From Anaerolineaceae bacterium (GTDB lineage: Bacteria; Chloroflexota; Anaerolineae; Aggregatilineales; Phototrophicaceae): a stretch of DNA of 64,000 bases. The notes below the pieces were generated by a model. That model did no database searches, was not told the origin of the DNA, and worked only from the letters and a program-made list of their open reading frames with translations. A program made the translations under genes and the position numbers. The stretch spans positions 682,001 through 746,000 of the forward strand of contig JACKCF010000001.1 in NCBI GenBank assembly GCA_020634165.1, in the 5' to 3' direction. Shown here in pieces: positions 45,885 to 54,323 of the stretch; position 1 is the first letter of the stretch; every line of letters begins with the position of its first letter.

Positions 45885-46673
45885 CTACCAAAATGTTGTA
45901 TGCTATGGATAGCAAATGGCCCTTTGGTACTAACATACCATTGTATCAATATTGTAACGGGTAATGGTGTCTCTGGGCATATGTATCTGCCAGATTAAAA
46001 CGCTCATGAGTTTATTGGGCCACAGTGCTTTGGTACCGCTATGGTGCCAGTCCATTTCAGCGGCTCATGAACGTGTCTGTAATCATTAGACTATAGCACC
46101 TTACAAGGTTGAAACAAGGGCATGGCAAGCCAAACATGGCATCTAACTATCTTACTATCTATTACTCGTTTTTGACCCTTTGCGAGTCGTTAACAGGTTG
46201 TTGAGATTGTCATGTTTATTCATGTTTCGCAGATTCAAAATGAATGGATTAACGTACAAGAAATGACAGCGGTGGATAAATTATAGATAAATATTTGAAT
46301 TACATTTCTGAAATATACTTGAAAATTAGATTGCTAAATATTACAATTACTCTCTTACATAAGTCCCGGCCAAAATCAGGATAATAAATCGGGTTGTAGG
46401 AGAAACGTCATCGTCTTTGAGGAATCAATACGGGGCGGTTTTCTATAAAAAATTTGGTACCTGTTGGGATTATGTAAAAACATCTTTGTTTACTAGTATT
46501 TCTATTACAAGGATGATAATATTGCTTGGAATGGGTCAGTACGGATAAGTCTTGTAGCTCTTTTACTCTGGTTATTTGTCAAAACTTAGCGAAAATTATA
46601 GAGTGCTACAAAACCAAGTATTAATACCAATTGTATATATTGAGTTTGTGAATCATACTGATAAAATTTCTAG

Positions 46674-46711
46674 GTTTCTTTACCATTATTTGTAAGTTTC
46701 TTTACCATTAT
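46674..46711 (+). promoter_or_regulatory. 22-bp-period direct repeat upstream of the BTAD gene
   Basis: GTTTCTTTACCATTAT occurs at 46674-46689 and again at 46696-46711, exactly 22 bp apart (two helical turns), ending 11 bp before the ATG. SARP-type activators bind direct repeats spaced by 11 or 22 bp, so this could be an autoregulatory site. Confidence 0.5.
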
Positions 46712-46722
46712 AAGGTATAAGT

Positions 46723-48021
46723 ATGTTTGACAAGAGTAGCATCGCTAAAAGACTGACCACTAAGCGCGTCCTCCTTTTCTCGCCCAGGTTCCAGGCGAAA
46801 AATGCCTTTCTATCGACCTTGCTGGCAGAGTATGGGGATCAGCTTATCTATACCCGCGTGGTGGATAGTAATGTTGATTGGCAGGGCTTAGCGCAGCATT
46901 TAAGTGATGATCTGGGCGAGTTGCTAGAGGGCTTTAAGTCGAAAGTAAGCAAGAGCATATCCAAGGGTCCGGACAAAGCAGGTTCCGCACTGGCTCAGGA
47001 ATTAAATGCTTACTTTACAGAAGGCCCGCGTGCAAAATTGCACTACTTGCTTGTCATCGACGAACTGGATCGCATCGAACAGGATGAAGACTTCGTGGCC
47101 TTCATCAGACCAGTTATTGATGGTCTGCCAGATAATCTCAAGATGGCCTTCAATGCTCGCCGCCTGACGTTAGAAGCCTTCACAATCGATGTTCAGAACG
47201 ATGATGTGCTGGTGGTCGGCACAGAAAATCGTACTAACAACCTGGTTTTTGAAAAACAAGAAGGCGAAATCAAACCGCAAATCGAAGTCTATGCGTTTGG
47301 TTCAGGTCATGTTCTGGTAAATGGTCGCCCCATCGAAAGCTGGGATGGTGCGCTCCCAAGGCTCCTCTTTTACTTCTTCGTTGATAAGCAAAGAGTCACC
47401 AGGGCCGATATCTTCTCTACATTCTGGTCTTCCCTCAGCCGTAAAGAAGCCACAAACGTCTTCCATGTAACAAAGCGTAAGATTACCGAATGTATATCGG
47501 ATTGTGTGTTGGGTAAGGGTAACTACGAACTAACGCGCTACGAATCCGGTTTCTATGTCGCCAGTGACAAACTCGTTCGCAACTATGATGTCGCCGAATT
47601 TGAAGACGCCCTCGCGAAGGCAGCCTCAGCCAGCAACGATGATGAACAGGCTGAAGCCCTCAATCGGGCGATTGATTTGTATCGTTTCCCATTCTTAATG
47701 GACTACGATATGCCTTGGATTACGGAACGTCGTGAGAAGCTGCGTACCATGTATGCTGATGCCCTCATAGATATGGCTCGTCTGCATCAGAAACGCGAAG
47801 ACTACACCTCGGCGCTTGGCTTCTATACACGCGCACTTAAAGAGATGCCCCAGCGTGAAGATGTCTATCGTGATACCATGCTAATGTACTGGAATCTGGA
47901 ACGTCACGGTGATGCGATTGCACAGTACAACCTGCTGGCCGAACATCTCAAAAGCACAGTTGGCGTATCGCCCTCGCGCGACACCACTGAACTACACGAC
48001 AAAATCATCGCTGACGCATAG
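46723..48021 (+). CDS. BTAD (SARP-like) regulator with degenerate NTPase domain
   Basis: A 432-residue protein in three parts. Residues 15-165 look like the NTPase part of MalT/STAND proteins: a Walker-B-like LLVIDELDRI (109-118) and a sensor-like MAFNARRL are present, but the P-loop position (LFSPRFQAKNAFL) lacks GKS/T, so nucleotide binding is doubtful. Residues about 187-282 form an OmpR-like winged helix (VLVNGRPIESWDG ... ESGFYVAS). Residues 287-430 form the helical BTAD repeat domain (NYDVAEFEDAL ... TRALKEMPQREDVYRDTM). Such proteins activate transcription. It is monocistronic, with a 22-bp tandem repeat upstream and a terminator downstream. AAGG seven bases before the ATG is a modest ribosome site. 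Confidence 0.85.
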   Translation: MFDKSSIAKRLTTKRVLLFSPRFQAKNAFLSTLLAEYGDQLIYTRVVDSNVDWQGLAQHLSDDLGELLEGFKSKVSKSISKGPDKAGSALAQELNAYFTEGPRAKLHYLLVIDELDRIEQDEDFVAFIRPVIDGLPDNLKMAFNARRLTLEAFTIDVQNDDVLVVGTENRTNNLVFEKQEGEIKPQIEVYAFGSGHVLVNGRPIESWDGALPRLLFYFFVDKQRVTRADIFSTFWSSLSRKEATNVFHVTKRKITECISDCVLGKGNYELTRYESGFYVASDKLVRNYDVAEFEDALAKAASASNDDEQAEALNRAIDLYRFPFLMDYDMPWITERREKLRTMYADALIDMARLHQKREDYTSALGFYTRALKEMPQREDVYRDTMLMYWNLERHGDAIAQYNLLAEHLKSTVGVSPSRDTTELHDKIIADA

Positions 48022-48042
48022 CCAACAGCAGAAAGAATAAGA

Positions 48043-48066
48043 AAAGGGCGCAAAGCCCTTTTTTTG
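48043..48066 (+). terminator. Intrinsic terminator of the BTAD gene
   Basis: AAAGGGC and GCCCTTT pair around GCAAA, followed by TTTTTT. Confidence 0.85.
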
Positions 48067-48073
48067 TTGCCAA

Positions 48074-49012
48074 CTAACGAATCGCCCCATGCGGTAAACT
48101 GGCATGGGCACCCCGAACTCGGTTGACAGCCTGCGTCACATGCATATCGACCGTCACGCTGGCGAGCGCAATCGCATCCAGCCGAGACACCCCATATTGC
48201 TCCTGAATGAAGTCGAACATGGCCTCCATTGCGGCATAGGTGGCGACTGTCAGGTCCGTATCAAATGCCATCGTGATCCAGGCATCCGGCGTTTTCGCGA
48301 TAGGTTCGCTTAGGGGCATATTATCGATAACACTGATTTTCAGTTCAACGCGCGCCATTGGGCACTCAATCGCCGTCCCGCTGATTTCCCCATGTCCCTG
48401 CGCGGCATGGCCATCGCCAACTGAGAGCAGACCCCCATCAACAGCAATCGGCAGATAAAGTGTGCTGCCGACCACAAGGTCTTTGCAATCCAGGTTGCCG
48501 CCTGTTGCGCGTGGTGGCGTTGTTGAATGAATCCCCGGCTCCGCAGGTGGCATGCCCAGCACACCCAGAAACGGCTTAAGCGTCACACTATAGCCCAGGT
48601 GATTGCGACCGATATTCCGTTTTGCATCCAGTTCCCAGGCATGCACGATGCCCTCGTTAGTGACCTTCAGCAGGTCGTTGTGGTCGCTTTTCCAGCCGCC
48701 AGCTAGGCAAAAACCCCAGGCCCCCACTGTCAGTTCCCGAATCTCAATCACCAGCGTCTGACCTGCTTTTGCGCCTTCGATAGCAATCGGTCCAGTCATG
48801 GCGTGCCCACCATCCAACTCAGGATCACGGCCTTCAAACTCACGGCGAGGTTGGTAAGCACCGCCCACATAGGGTTCCAATCCCCAGCCAGCGTCCAGTG
48901 TATCGCACACAACCGTATCGCCCGATGCAATCGTCAGCACTGGTGCTAAATCCATGGAAAAATGCCCGTGTAATGTTTTGCGTTCTGCCTTCAGTTGATG
49001 AATGGTTGCCAT
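48074..49012 (-). CDS. Acetamidase/formamidase family protein
   Basis: A 312-residue protein started at ATG 49012 (MATIHQLKAERKTLHGHFS), supported by AGGGGGAA six bases upstream; the frame opens nine codons earlier. The family is recognised by SGDTVVCDTLDAGWG, GGHAMTGPIAIEGAKAGQTL, LGVLGMPPAEPG, TGGNLDCKDL and LSVGDGHAAQGHGEI, the last being the typical metal or active-site segment. It hydrolyses short amides such as formamide or acetamide to ammonia and the acid. It has no clear operon partner; an amide transporter is not adjacent. It converges with the BTAD gene. Confidence 0.88.
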   Translation of the reverse strand: MATIHQLKAERKTLHGHFSMDLAPVLTIASGDTVVCDTLDAGWGLEPYVGGAYQPRREFEGRDPELDGGHAMTGPIAIEGAKAGQTLVIEIRELTVGAWGFCLAGGWKSDHNDLLKVTNEGIVHAWELDAKRNIGRNHLGYSVTLKPFLGVLGMPPAEPGIHSTTPPRATGGNLDCKDLVVGSTLYLPIAVDGGLLSVGDGHAAQGHGEISGTAIECPMARVELKISVIDNMPLSEPIAKTPDAWITMAFDTDLTVATYAAMEAMFDFIQEQYGVSRLDAIALASVTVDMHVTQAVNRVRGAHASLPHGAIR

Positions 49013-49346
49013 TGTTCCCCCTGACGTAAACAACTGCACGATTACATATCGCCACTACATGTACTGAGTATCTATCCGTAAAATCAATCAGGGCAAGCCC
49101 CATTGCCCGTTAAGACACAGCCTGCACAACAACCAGCTTACAGCTTACGGCTCGTCTGTTAATAACCCCTCTGTTAGCGCGCAAGTCGCCTGGAAAGGCA
49201 TCCTTCCACCTCACGGGGGAAGGACTGAGGATAGGGGTTTGGCTTCACTACAGTCTTATTATCCCATTTCTCGGATTGATACTTATTGTAAGCGATTCAT
49301 GCCTCGCCTGTTATCATCATCACCAGACTTTGCTATAATTCACTCT
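49013..49346. other. Divergent intergenic region with hairpins
   Basis: Contains GGGCAA/TTGCCC (about 49088-49109) and CCTTCC/GGAAGG (49202-49223, part of a ubiquitous-looking GGGGGAAGG-type intergenic element). The promoter for the next gene lies at its end. No gene is seen. Confidence 0.4.
49311..49339 (+). promoter_or_regulatory. Sigma-70-type promoter giving a probably leaderless message
   Basis: TTATCA (49311-49316), 17-bp spacer, extended -10 TGCTATAAT (TATAAT at 49334-49339). The expected start point is at or next to the ATG at 49347, leaving no room for a ribosome binding site. Confidence 0.6.
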
Positions 49347-49832
49347 ATGGAACAGACCGAATCCCAACGACCATCATCTCAACGTCGTCGCCGTACAACG
49401 TCGCGGCAGTCGCGCGCTGCATCGGAAATCACGAGCAGCCGCCCACCTGATCATACCGGATTGCTGGCTGCGGCGGTTGTGCTGTTCATTGCTGGCTGGG
49501 GTGGCTTGTATTTTGTCATCACCCAGATGCAGCCGCGCATCGGCGGGGAATTATGGACATTCTTTGTGTGTCTGTTCATGGGCGTCACGGGAACAGCCAT
49601 TCCGTTTGTGCGCTACCTCAACGTGACCTTCACGCCTGTGGAATCCGAAGTGCCGACCAGCGGCGTTATCGTTCGCCAGAGCATCTGGATTGCTTTATTT
49701 TTCGTGATGGCGACCTGGTTGCAAATTCCTCGTGCGCTCTCACTGCCGTTAGCGCTGTTCATCGCGCTGATCTTTATCGTCGTTGAAATTTTCCTGCGCT
49801 CGCGGGAAATTGCCGCATTCCGTGACGACTAG
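49347..49832 (+). CDS. Small polytopic membrane protein of unknown function
   Basis: A 161-residue protein from ATG 49347 (MEQTESQRPSSQRRRR). The frame continues to 49239, but the promoter at 49311-49339 excludes earlier starts. The first 45 residues are basic and Ser/Arg-rich, cytoplasmic; four hydrophobic helices follow (about 48-68, 75-100, 110-130, 132-150), and the end is charged. It resembles small uncharacterised membrane proteins of Chloroflexota; no catalytic motif is seen. It ends five bases before selA, so both are likely one transcript, though a functional link to selenium is not shown. Confidence 0.65.
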   Translation: MEQTESQRPSSQRRRRTTSRQSRAASEITSSRPPDHTGLLAAAVVLFIAGWGGLYFVITQMQPRIGGELWTFFVCLFMGVTGTAIPFVRYLNVTFTPVESEVPTSGVIVRQSIWIALFFVMATWLQIPRALSLPLALFIALIFIVVEIFLRSREIAAFRDD

Positions 49833-49837
49833 GCCCA

Positions 49838-51196
49838 ATGATGTCAGTTAACGAACGCCTCCGGGCGTTACCCTCAGTCGATAGCCTGCTCCAGCATGAC
49901 ATTTCTCAGCAATTGACAGGTCAATATGGCCAGGTCGCCCTGCGCGATGCCATTCGCGCCTGCCTGGATGATCTACGCCAGCGATTGCTTTCCGACGAGG
50001 ATACCTCCCTCGACTCATCTGACCTGATGCGACAGGTCGCGCAGCAGTTACAGGACCAGTTCCAGCCAACCTTACGACCTGTCATCAACGCTAGCGGGGT
50101 TATTTTGCATACCAACCTGGGTCGCGCACCATTGTCGCAATCGGCTCAGGATGCGGTTCTGGCGATGGCCTCCCAGTACAACAACCTCGAATACGACCTC
50201 GAACAGGGCAGGCGCGGTAGCCGCTACGTCCATGCCGAGGAATTGCTGTGCGAGGTCACGGGCGCCCAGGCGGCGCTGGTCGTCAATAATAATGCCTCAG
50301 CCCTGGTGCTGATTCTATCCGCGCTGGCGAAAGAGGCTGGCGTCGTGATTTCACGCGGTCAACTGGTCGAAATTGGCGGCGGCTTCCGCATCCCGGACAT
50401 CATGGCCCAGAGCGGCGCACGCCTCATTGAAGTCGGCACCACCAATCGCACCCGCATCGGCGATTATGAAGCGGCCCTCGATGAAGCAACATCCATGCTG
50501 CTGCGTGTCCACTCGTCCAATTTTCGCCTACTCGGCTTTGTCGAATCCGCCGAACTGAGTGAGATGACTGCCTTAGCGCACAACAACAACCTCATTTGCG
50601 TCGATGACCTCGGCAGCGGCGCACTGTTGGATACAGCCGAATATGGCTTATTGCATGAACCGATGGTGCAGGAAAGCCTCTCAGCGGGGGCTGATGTCGT
50701 CTGTTTCAGTGGCGATAAATTACTCGGTGGACCCCAGGCAGGCATCATTGTGGGTCGTGCCGATCTCATCACTCGGCTGAAAAAGCACCCATTGGCGCGG
50801 GCGCTCCGCGTCGATAAGCTCACATACAGTGCCCTCAATGCCACTCTGATGCACTACCAGCGCCAGGATGCTATCGAGCAAATTCCGATCTGGCGCATGA
50901 TTGCTCGTTCGCTGGCTGATATTGACCAGCAGGCCAAGCAGTGGGCGGCATCGTTGGCTGCTGATGTCATCGACGGCGAGAGTATGGTTGGGGGCGGCAG
51001 CCTCCCCGGAACCACATTGCCGACGCGCCTCGTCGCACTGAAAGCTTCTTCGCCGGATGCCCTGATGACCCGCCTCCGTCAGTGTGACGTGCCTGTCATC
51101 GCCCGCATTGTCGAGGATCGCGTCTGCCTGGACCCGCGTACAGTGCTGCCTCAGCAGGAGCAATTATTGTTATCGCAGATCAAAGCCTTGATCTAA
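49838..51196 (+). CDS. selA: L-seryl-tRNA(Sec) selenium transferase
   Basis: A 452-residue PLP enzyme, full family length. Conserved stretches: RPVINASGVILHTNLGRAPL, EYDLEQGRRGSRY, ALVVNNNASALVL, the VSRGQLVEIGG-type loop VISRGQLVEIGGGFRIP, DDLGSG and SGDKLLGGPQAG with the cofactor lysine K294. It converts Ser-tRNA(Sec) to Sec-tRNA(Sec) with selenophosphate. selB, selD and the tRNA(Sec) gene are not within this window, so the pathway must be completed elsewhere. It starts five bases after the small membrane protein gene, with no strong ribosome site; MM at the start leaves a one-codon uncertainty. Confidence 0.93.
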   Translation: MMSVNERLRALPSVDSLLQHDISQQLTGQYGQVALRDAIRACLDDLRQRLLSDEDTSLDSSDLMRQVAQQLQDQFQPTLRPVINASGVILHTNLGRAPLSQSAQDAVLAMASQYNNLEYDLEQGRRGSRYVHAEELLCEVTGAQAALVVNNNASALVLILSALAKEAGVVISRGQLVEIGGGFRIPDIMAQSGARLIEVGTTNRTRIGDYEAALDEATSMLLRVHSSNFRLLGFVESAELSEMTALAHNNNLICVDDLGSGALLDTAEYGLLHEPMVQESLSAGADVVCFSGDKLLGGPQAGIIVGRADLITRLKKHPLARALRVDKLTYSALNATLMHYQRQDAIEQIPIWRMIARSLADIDQQAKQWAASLAADVIDGESMVGGGSLPGTTLPTRLVALKASSPDALMTRLRQCDVPVIARIVEDRVCLDPRTVLPQQEQLLLSQIKALI

Positions 51197-51313
51197 GCTT
51201 GCCATAGTCAGAGTGTGGCAATAGGTGGTTTGTTGGCAAACAGGACCCAAAGAGCGAGCATTATGAGGGCTAAGTCTCGATGGACACTTTATGAATAACA
51301 GTTGGGAGCAAGC

Positions 51314-52546
51314 ATGAAATCAGATATTCAGCGCCTGATGGCTGAGCGTGGTCTGGATGCCATCTATGTTGGCGGGGGCGAAGGTTACAGCGATGTCCGT
51401 GATTACCTGGCTAATGGTGCCCACATTACCGGTGGCGTCATTATCATTAAGCAGGGCAGCGATCCGGTTTTGATCGTCAATGGCATGGAAATTGAAGAAG
51501 CCAAAGCCAGCGGCTTACAGGCTGTCACTTATGGCGATATGGGTTACATGCAGGCTGTCGCCCAAATCACCGACCCCACCATCCGCGCGGTTAAGATGGT
51601 CGAAATGAGCCTGAAGCATGCTGGCGTCGAAAGTGGCCGTGTCGGGATGTATGGCCGCGATGCCATCAACAACACCATCTCTCTGGTGAATGCGCTCAAT
51701 GACCAACTGCCGGATTATGAATTCGTCGGCGAACTGCATCCGTCGCTGTTCAGTGAGGCGATGCTGACCAAAGACCCCGACGAGATGGAGCGCTTGCTGG
51801 ATGTCGCGCGGCGCACCTGCGAAGTCCTGGAAGCGACCTGGGATTACATCGCGGGACATAGCGCCACCGATGACGGCGTGGTCATTGACGAAGATGGTAC
51901 TCCTCTGACTATTGGCGACATCAAGCGTTATGTGCGCCGCGCGCTGCTCGACCGTGAATTGCAGGACACAGGTATGATCTTCGCCCAAGGCCGTGATGCG
52001 GGTTTCCCGCACAGTCGTGGCCAAGCCGATATGCCGCTCAAATTGGGCCAATCCATCGTCTTTGACCTGTTCCCGCAGGAACTCGGTGGCGGTTATCACC
52101 ATGATGTCACCCGCACCTGGTCGATTGGCTATGCCAGTGATGCAGTGAAGATCATCTACGATCAGGTAATGCAGGCATTCGATATTTCCATTGAAGCCTA
52201 TGGCCTGGGCAAGCCAACGCACATGATGCAGGAAGCTGTCCTCGATTTCTTTGAAGGCAATGGTCATCCCACCCAGCGCAGCCAACCTGGCGCGATGTCC
52301 GGCTATGTTCACAGTTTAGGGCACGGCCTCGGCCTCAACATCCATGAAGGCCCCAGCATCAGCCACCTGCGCCGCGAAGATGTCTTCCAGATTGGCAACT
52401 GCGTGACCATCGAACCGGGCCTTTATTATCCCGATGATGGCCTGGGGGTGCGCGTCGAGGATACTTTCGTCGTCACGGAACAGGGTGAGTTGCAATCGAT
52501 CACGCCCTTTAAGAAGGATTTGGTGCTGCCGTTGCGCGGTAACTAG
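51314..52546 (+). CDS. M24-family (Xaa-Pro) metallopeptidase
   Basis: A 410-residue protein from ATG 51314, five bases after GGGAG; an upstream TTG (51302) is less likely. The N-terminal creatinase-like domain spans about 1-160; the pita-bread catalytic domain follows with dinuclear metal ligands: Asp in VFDLFPQ, Asp in HHDVTRTW, His in HSLGHGLGLNIHEGP, Glu in TIEPGLYYP and Glu in VRVEDTFVV. Family members cleave Xaa-Pro peptides or act as creatinase-like hydrolases. It lies 117 bp after selA on the same strand; no link in pathway is evident. Confidence 0.87.
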   Translation: MKSDIQRLMAERGLDAIYVGGGEGYSDVRDYLANGAHITGGVIIIKQGSDPVLIVNGMEIEEAKASGLQAVTYGDMGYMQAVAQITDPTIRAVKMVEMSLKHAGVESGRVGMYGRDAINNTISLVNALNDQLPDYEFVGELHPSLFSEAMLTKDPDEMERLLDVARRTCEVLEATWDYIAGHSATDDGVVIDEDGTPLTIGDIKRYVRRALLDRELQDTGMIFAQGRDAGFPHSRGQADMPLKLGQSIVFDLFPQELGGGYHHDVTRTWSIGYASDAVKIIYDQVMQAFDISIEAYGLGKPTHMMQEAVLDFFEGNGHPTQRSQPGAMSGYVHSLGHGLGLNIHEGPSISHLRREDVFQIGNCVTIEPGLYYPDDGLGVRVEDTFVVTEQGELQSITPFKKDLVLPLRGN

Positions 52547-52674
52547 CCCAGGGAAAGGCCTTCGTGGCAGGGCATGACATGTCCCGACGTGCAATTTATC
52601 CTGACATAACCTATGCACTATGTCATAAATCTTGTCAGGCTGGCGCGTCATCAAGGGAACTTGACGAGGCGCGT

Positions 52675-52682
52675 GATATACT
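52675..52682 (+). promoter_or_regulatory. Extended -10 element for the flavoprotein gene
   Basis: TGATATACT carries an extended -10, 62 bp before the ATG; the nearby TTGACG at 52661 is too close (10 bp) to be its -35. Confidence 0.35.
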
Positions 52683-52743
52683 GGCCTGTGTAGAAATAGG
52701 CTTATGATCATCGAATCTCTAGTTAAATAGGATATGACACCTA

Positions 52744-54171
52744 ATGAGTAGTGTTGGCACAGCATCGAATCCTTTGCGCGTCGCGATTATCGGGTCAGGC
52801 CCTTCCGGTTTTTACGCTGCTGAGGCCCTGGCAAAGAAAGCCGATATTCAGGCACAAGTGGATATTTTCGACCGTTTGCCTACCCCCTACGGCCTTGTTC
52901 GTGGTGGCGTCGCGCCCGATCATCAAAAAATCAAATCTGTGACCCGCGTTTATGAGCGCATTGCTGCGCTGGATAATGTCCGTTTCTTCGGCAATGTGGA
53001 ATTTGGCAGAGACATTTTCCTGGCAGATTTGCAGAAGCAGTATCACGCTGTCCTGTTTGCAGTGGGTTCCGCCAGCGATAAGCACCTTGGCATCCCCGGC
53101 GAGGACCTCAAAGGCAGCTTCGCTGCGACTGAGTTTGTCGGCTGGTACAACGGCCATCCCGACTATCGCCATTACGATTTTGAACTGGATAAAGTCGAAT
53201 CGGTCGCTGTCGTCGGCGTCGGCAACGTCGCGATGGACGTCACCCGTATTCTGGCGCGCTCCCAGGCAGAATTGATGGAAACCGATATTGCGGACGATGC
53301 CCTGGAAGCACTCGCCAATAGTGGCGTCAAGAAGATTTACGTGCTCGGACGTCGTGGTCCGGCCCAGGCAGCCTTCACCAATCCAGAGATCAAAGAACTG
53401 GGTGAGATGGAAGATGCCGATATTGTTGTGCCGCTGGCCGATGCCACCCTCGACGCCCTTAGTGAAGCCTATCTGGAATCCGACAATGCCGACAAGAAAG
53501 ACATCCGTAACGTCGAAATTCTAAAGGAATATGTCAACCGCGAACCGGAAGGCAAACCCAAGCAGATCATCATGCGTTTCCTGGTTTCGCCAGTTGAACT
53601 TATCGGCACGGATCGCGTCGAAGCGGTCAAGATCGTCAAAAACGAACTGTACGAGGATGATCGTGGCAATCTGCGTCCGCGCGCAACCGACCAGGTTGAG
53701 ACCATTCCGGTTGACCTCATTTTCCGTTCGGTTGGTTATCGCGGCGTTGAACTAGCAGATGTGCCGTTCTACGATAAATGGGGCACGATCCCGAATATTG
53801 ATGGTCGCATCGTCGCCGAATTTGGCAGCGATGACCCCGTCCCTGGCATGTATGTCGCCGGATGGATCAAGCGTGGGCCGTCGGGCATCATCGGCACCAA
53901 TCGCGCCGATGCCGTTGAATCGGTCAATTCAATGCTGGCGGATGTCGAAAATGGCACATTCTGGTCGCCAACAGTGACTGACCCTGCCGCAATGGTCGAC
54001 CTGCTCAAAGAACGCAATGTGCGTTATGTTACCTGGGCGGATTGGCTGCGCCTCGATCAGTTGGAACTCGAACGTGGCCAGCAAAGCGGGCGTCCGCGCC
54101 GCAAATTCACTACAATCCAGGCGATGCTCGACGCGCTCGACGAAGCCAAGAACGCCGCCCCTGGTGATTAA
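52744..54171 (+). CDS. Ferredoxin-NADP+ reductase, adrenodoxin-reductase type (FprA-like)
   Basis: A 475-residue flavoprotein. FAD is bound through RVAIIGSGPSGFYAAEAL (GxGxxG), followed by IFDRLPTPYGLVRGGVAPDH, a hallmark of the adrenodoxin reductase/FprA family; NADP is bound through SVAVVGVGNVAMDVTRIL, and GYRG with GWIKRGPSGIIGTNRADA closes the FAD site. It moves electrons between NADPH and a ferredoxin. The C-terminal extension after about 400 is typical of bacterial FprA-like enzymes. No ferredoxin or P450 gene is adjacent. It has its own extended -10 and a strong terminator, so it is monocistronic; the ribosome site (AGGAT) is weak. Confidence 0.92.
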   Translation: MSSVGTASNPLRVAIIGSGPSGFYAAEALAKKADIQAQVDIFDRLPTPYGLVRGGVAPDHQKIKSVTRVYERIAALDNVRFFGNVEFGRDIFLADLQKQYHAVLFAVGSASDKHLGIPGEDLKGSFAATEFVGWYNGHPDYRHYDFELDKVESVAVVGVGNVAMDVTRILARSQAELMETDIADDALEALANSGVKKIYVLGRRGPAQAAFTNPEIKELGEMEDADIVVPLADATLDALSEAYLESDNADKKDIRNVEILKEYVNREPEGKPKQIIMRFLVSPVELIGTDRVEAVKIVKNELYEDDRGNLRPRATDQVETIPVDLIFRSVGYRGVELADVPFYDKWGTIPNIDGRIVAEFGSDDPVPGMYVAGWIKRGPSGIIGTNRADAVESVNSMLADVENGTFWSPTVTDPAAMVDLLKERNVRYVTWADWLRLDQLELERGQQSGRPRRKFTTIQAMLDALDEAKNAAPGD

Positions 54172-54198
54172 TCTCCAGCGATAGATATGCGAAGAAAA

Positions 54199-54228
54199 AC
54201 GGGCTGTCACCACGACAGCCCGTTTTTT
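54199..54228 (+). terminator. Intrinsic terminator of the flavoprotein gene
   Basis: ACGGGCTGTC and GACAGCCCGT pair perfectly (10 bp) around ACCAC, followed by TTTTT. Confidence 0.9.
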
Positions 54229-54323
54229 GTTGATAGCGAGCGTGCAACGTGCTCCACAGGTTTGCGTATAACCGATAGCGAGGTTCGGCATCATGCCGAT
54301 CTGTCAAACAGGAGGGCATGTGC

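Larger units (their letters stand above)
45799..46722. other. AT-rich divergent intergenic region (about 920 bp)
   Basis: The longest gap in the window and visibly more AT-rich than the rest. It separates the kinase (minus) from the BTAD regulator (plus). I see no gene or known RNA. It contains TTTTTGTAG/CTACAAAAA arms (45839-45884), a 10-bp-period repeat of TCATGTTT (46210-46227), and two GTTTCTTTACCATTAT copies before the BTAD start. Confidence 0.6.

Noticed and set aside
51197..51313. Possible tRNA(Sec) gene after selA
   Set aside because: No cloverleaf, TPsiC-like sequence or long extra arm could be found in this gap.
51515..52312. 265-codon minus-strand ORF
   Set aside because: Antisense shadow of the M24 peptidase, without recognisable motifs or a ribosome site.
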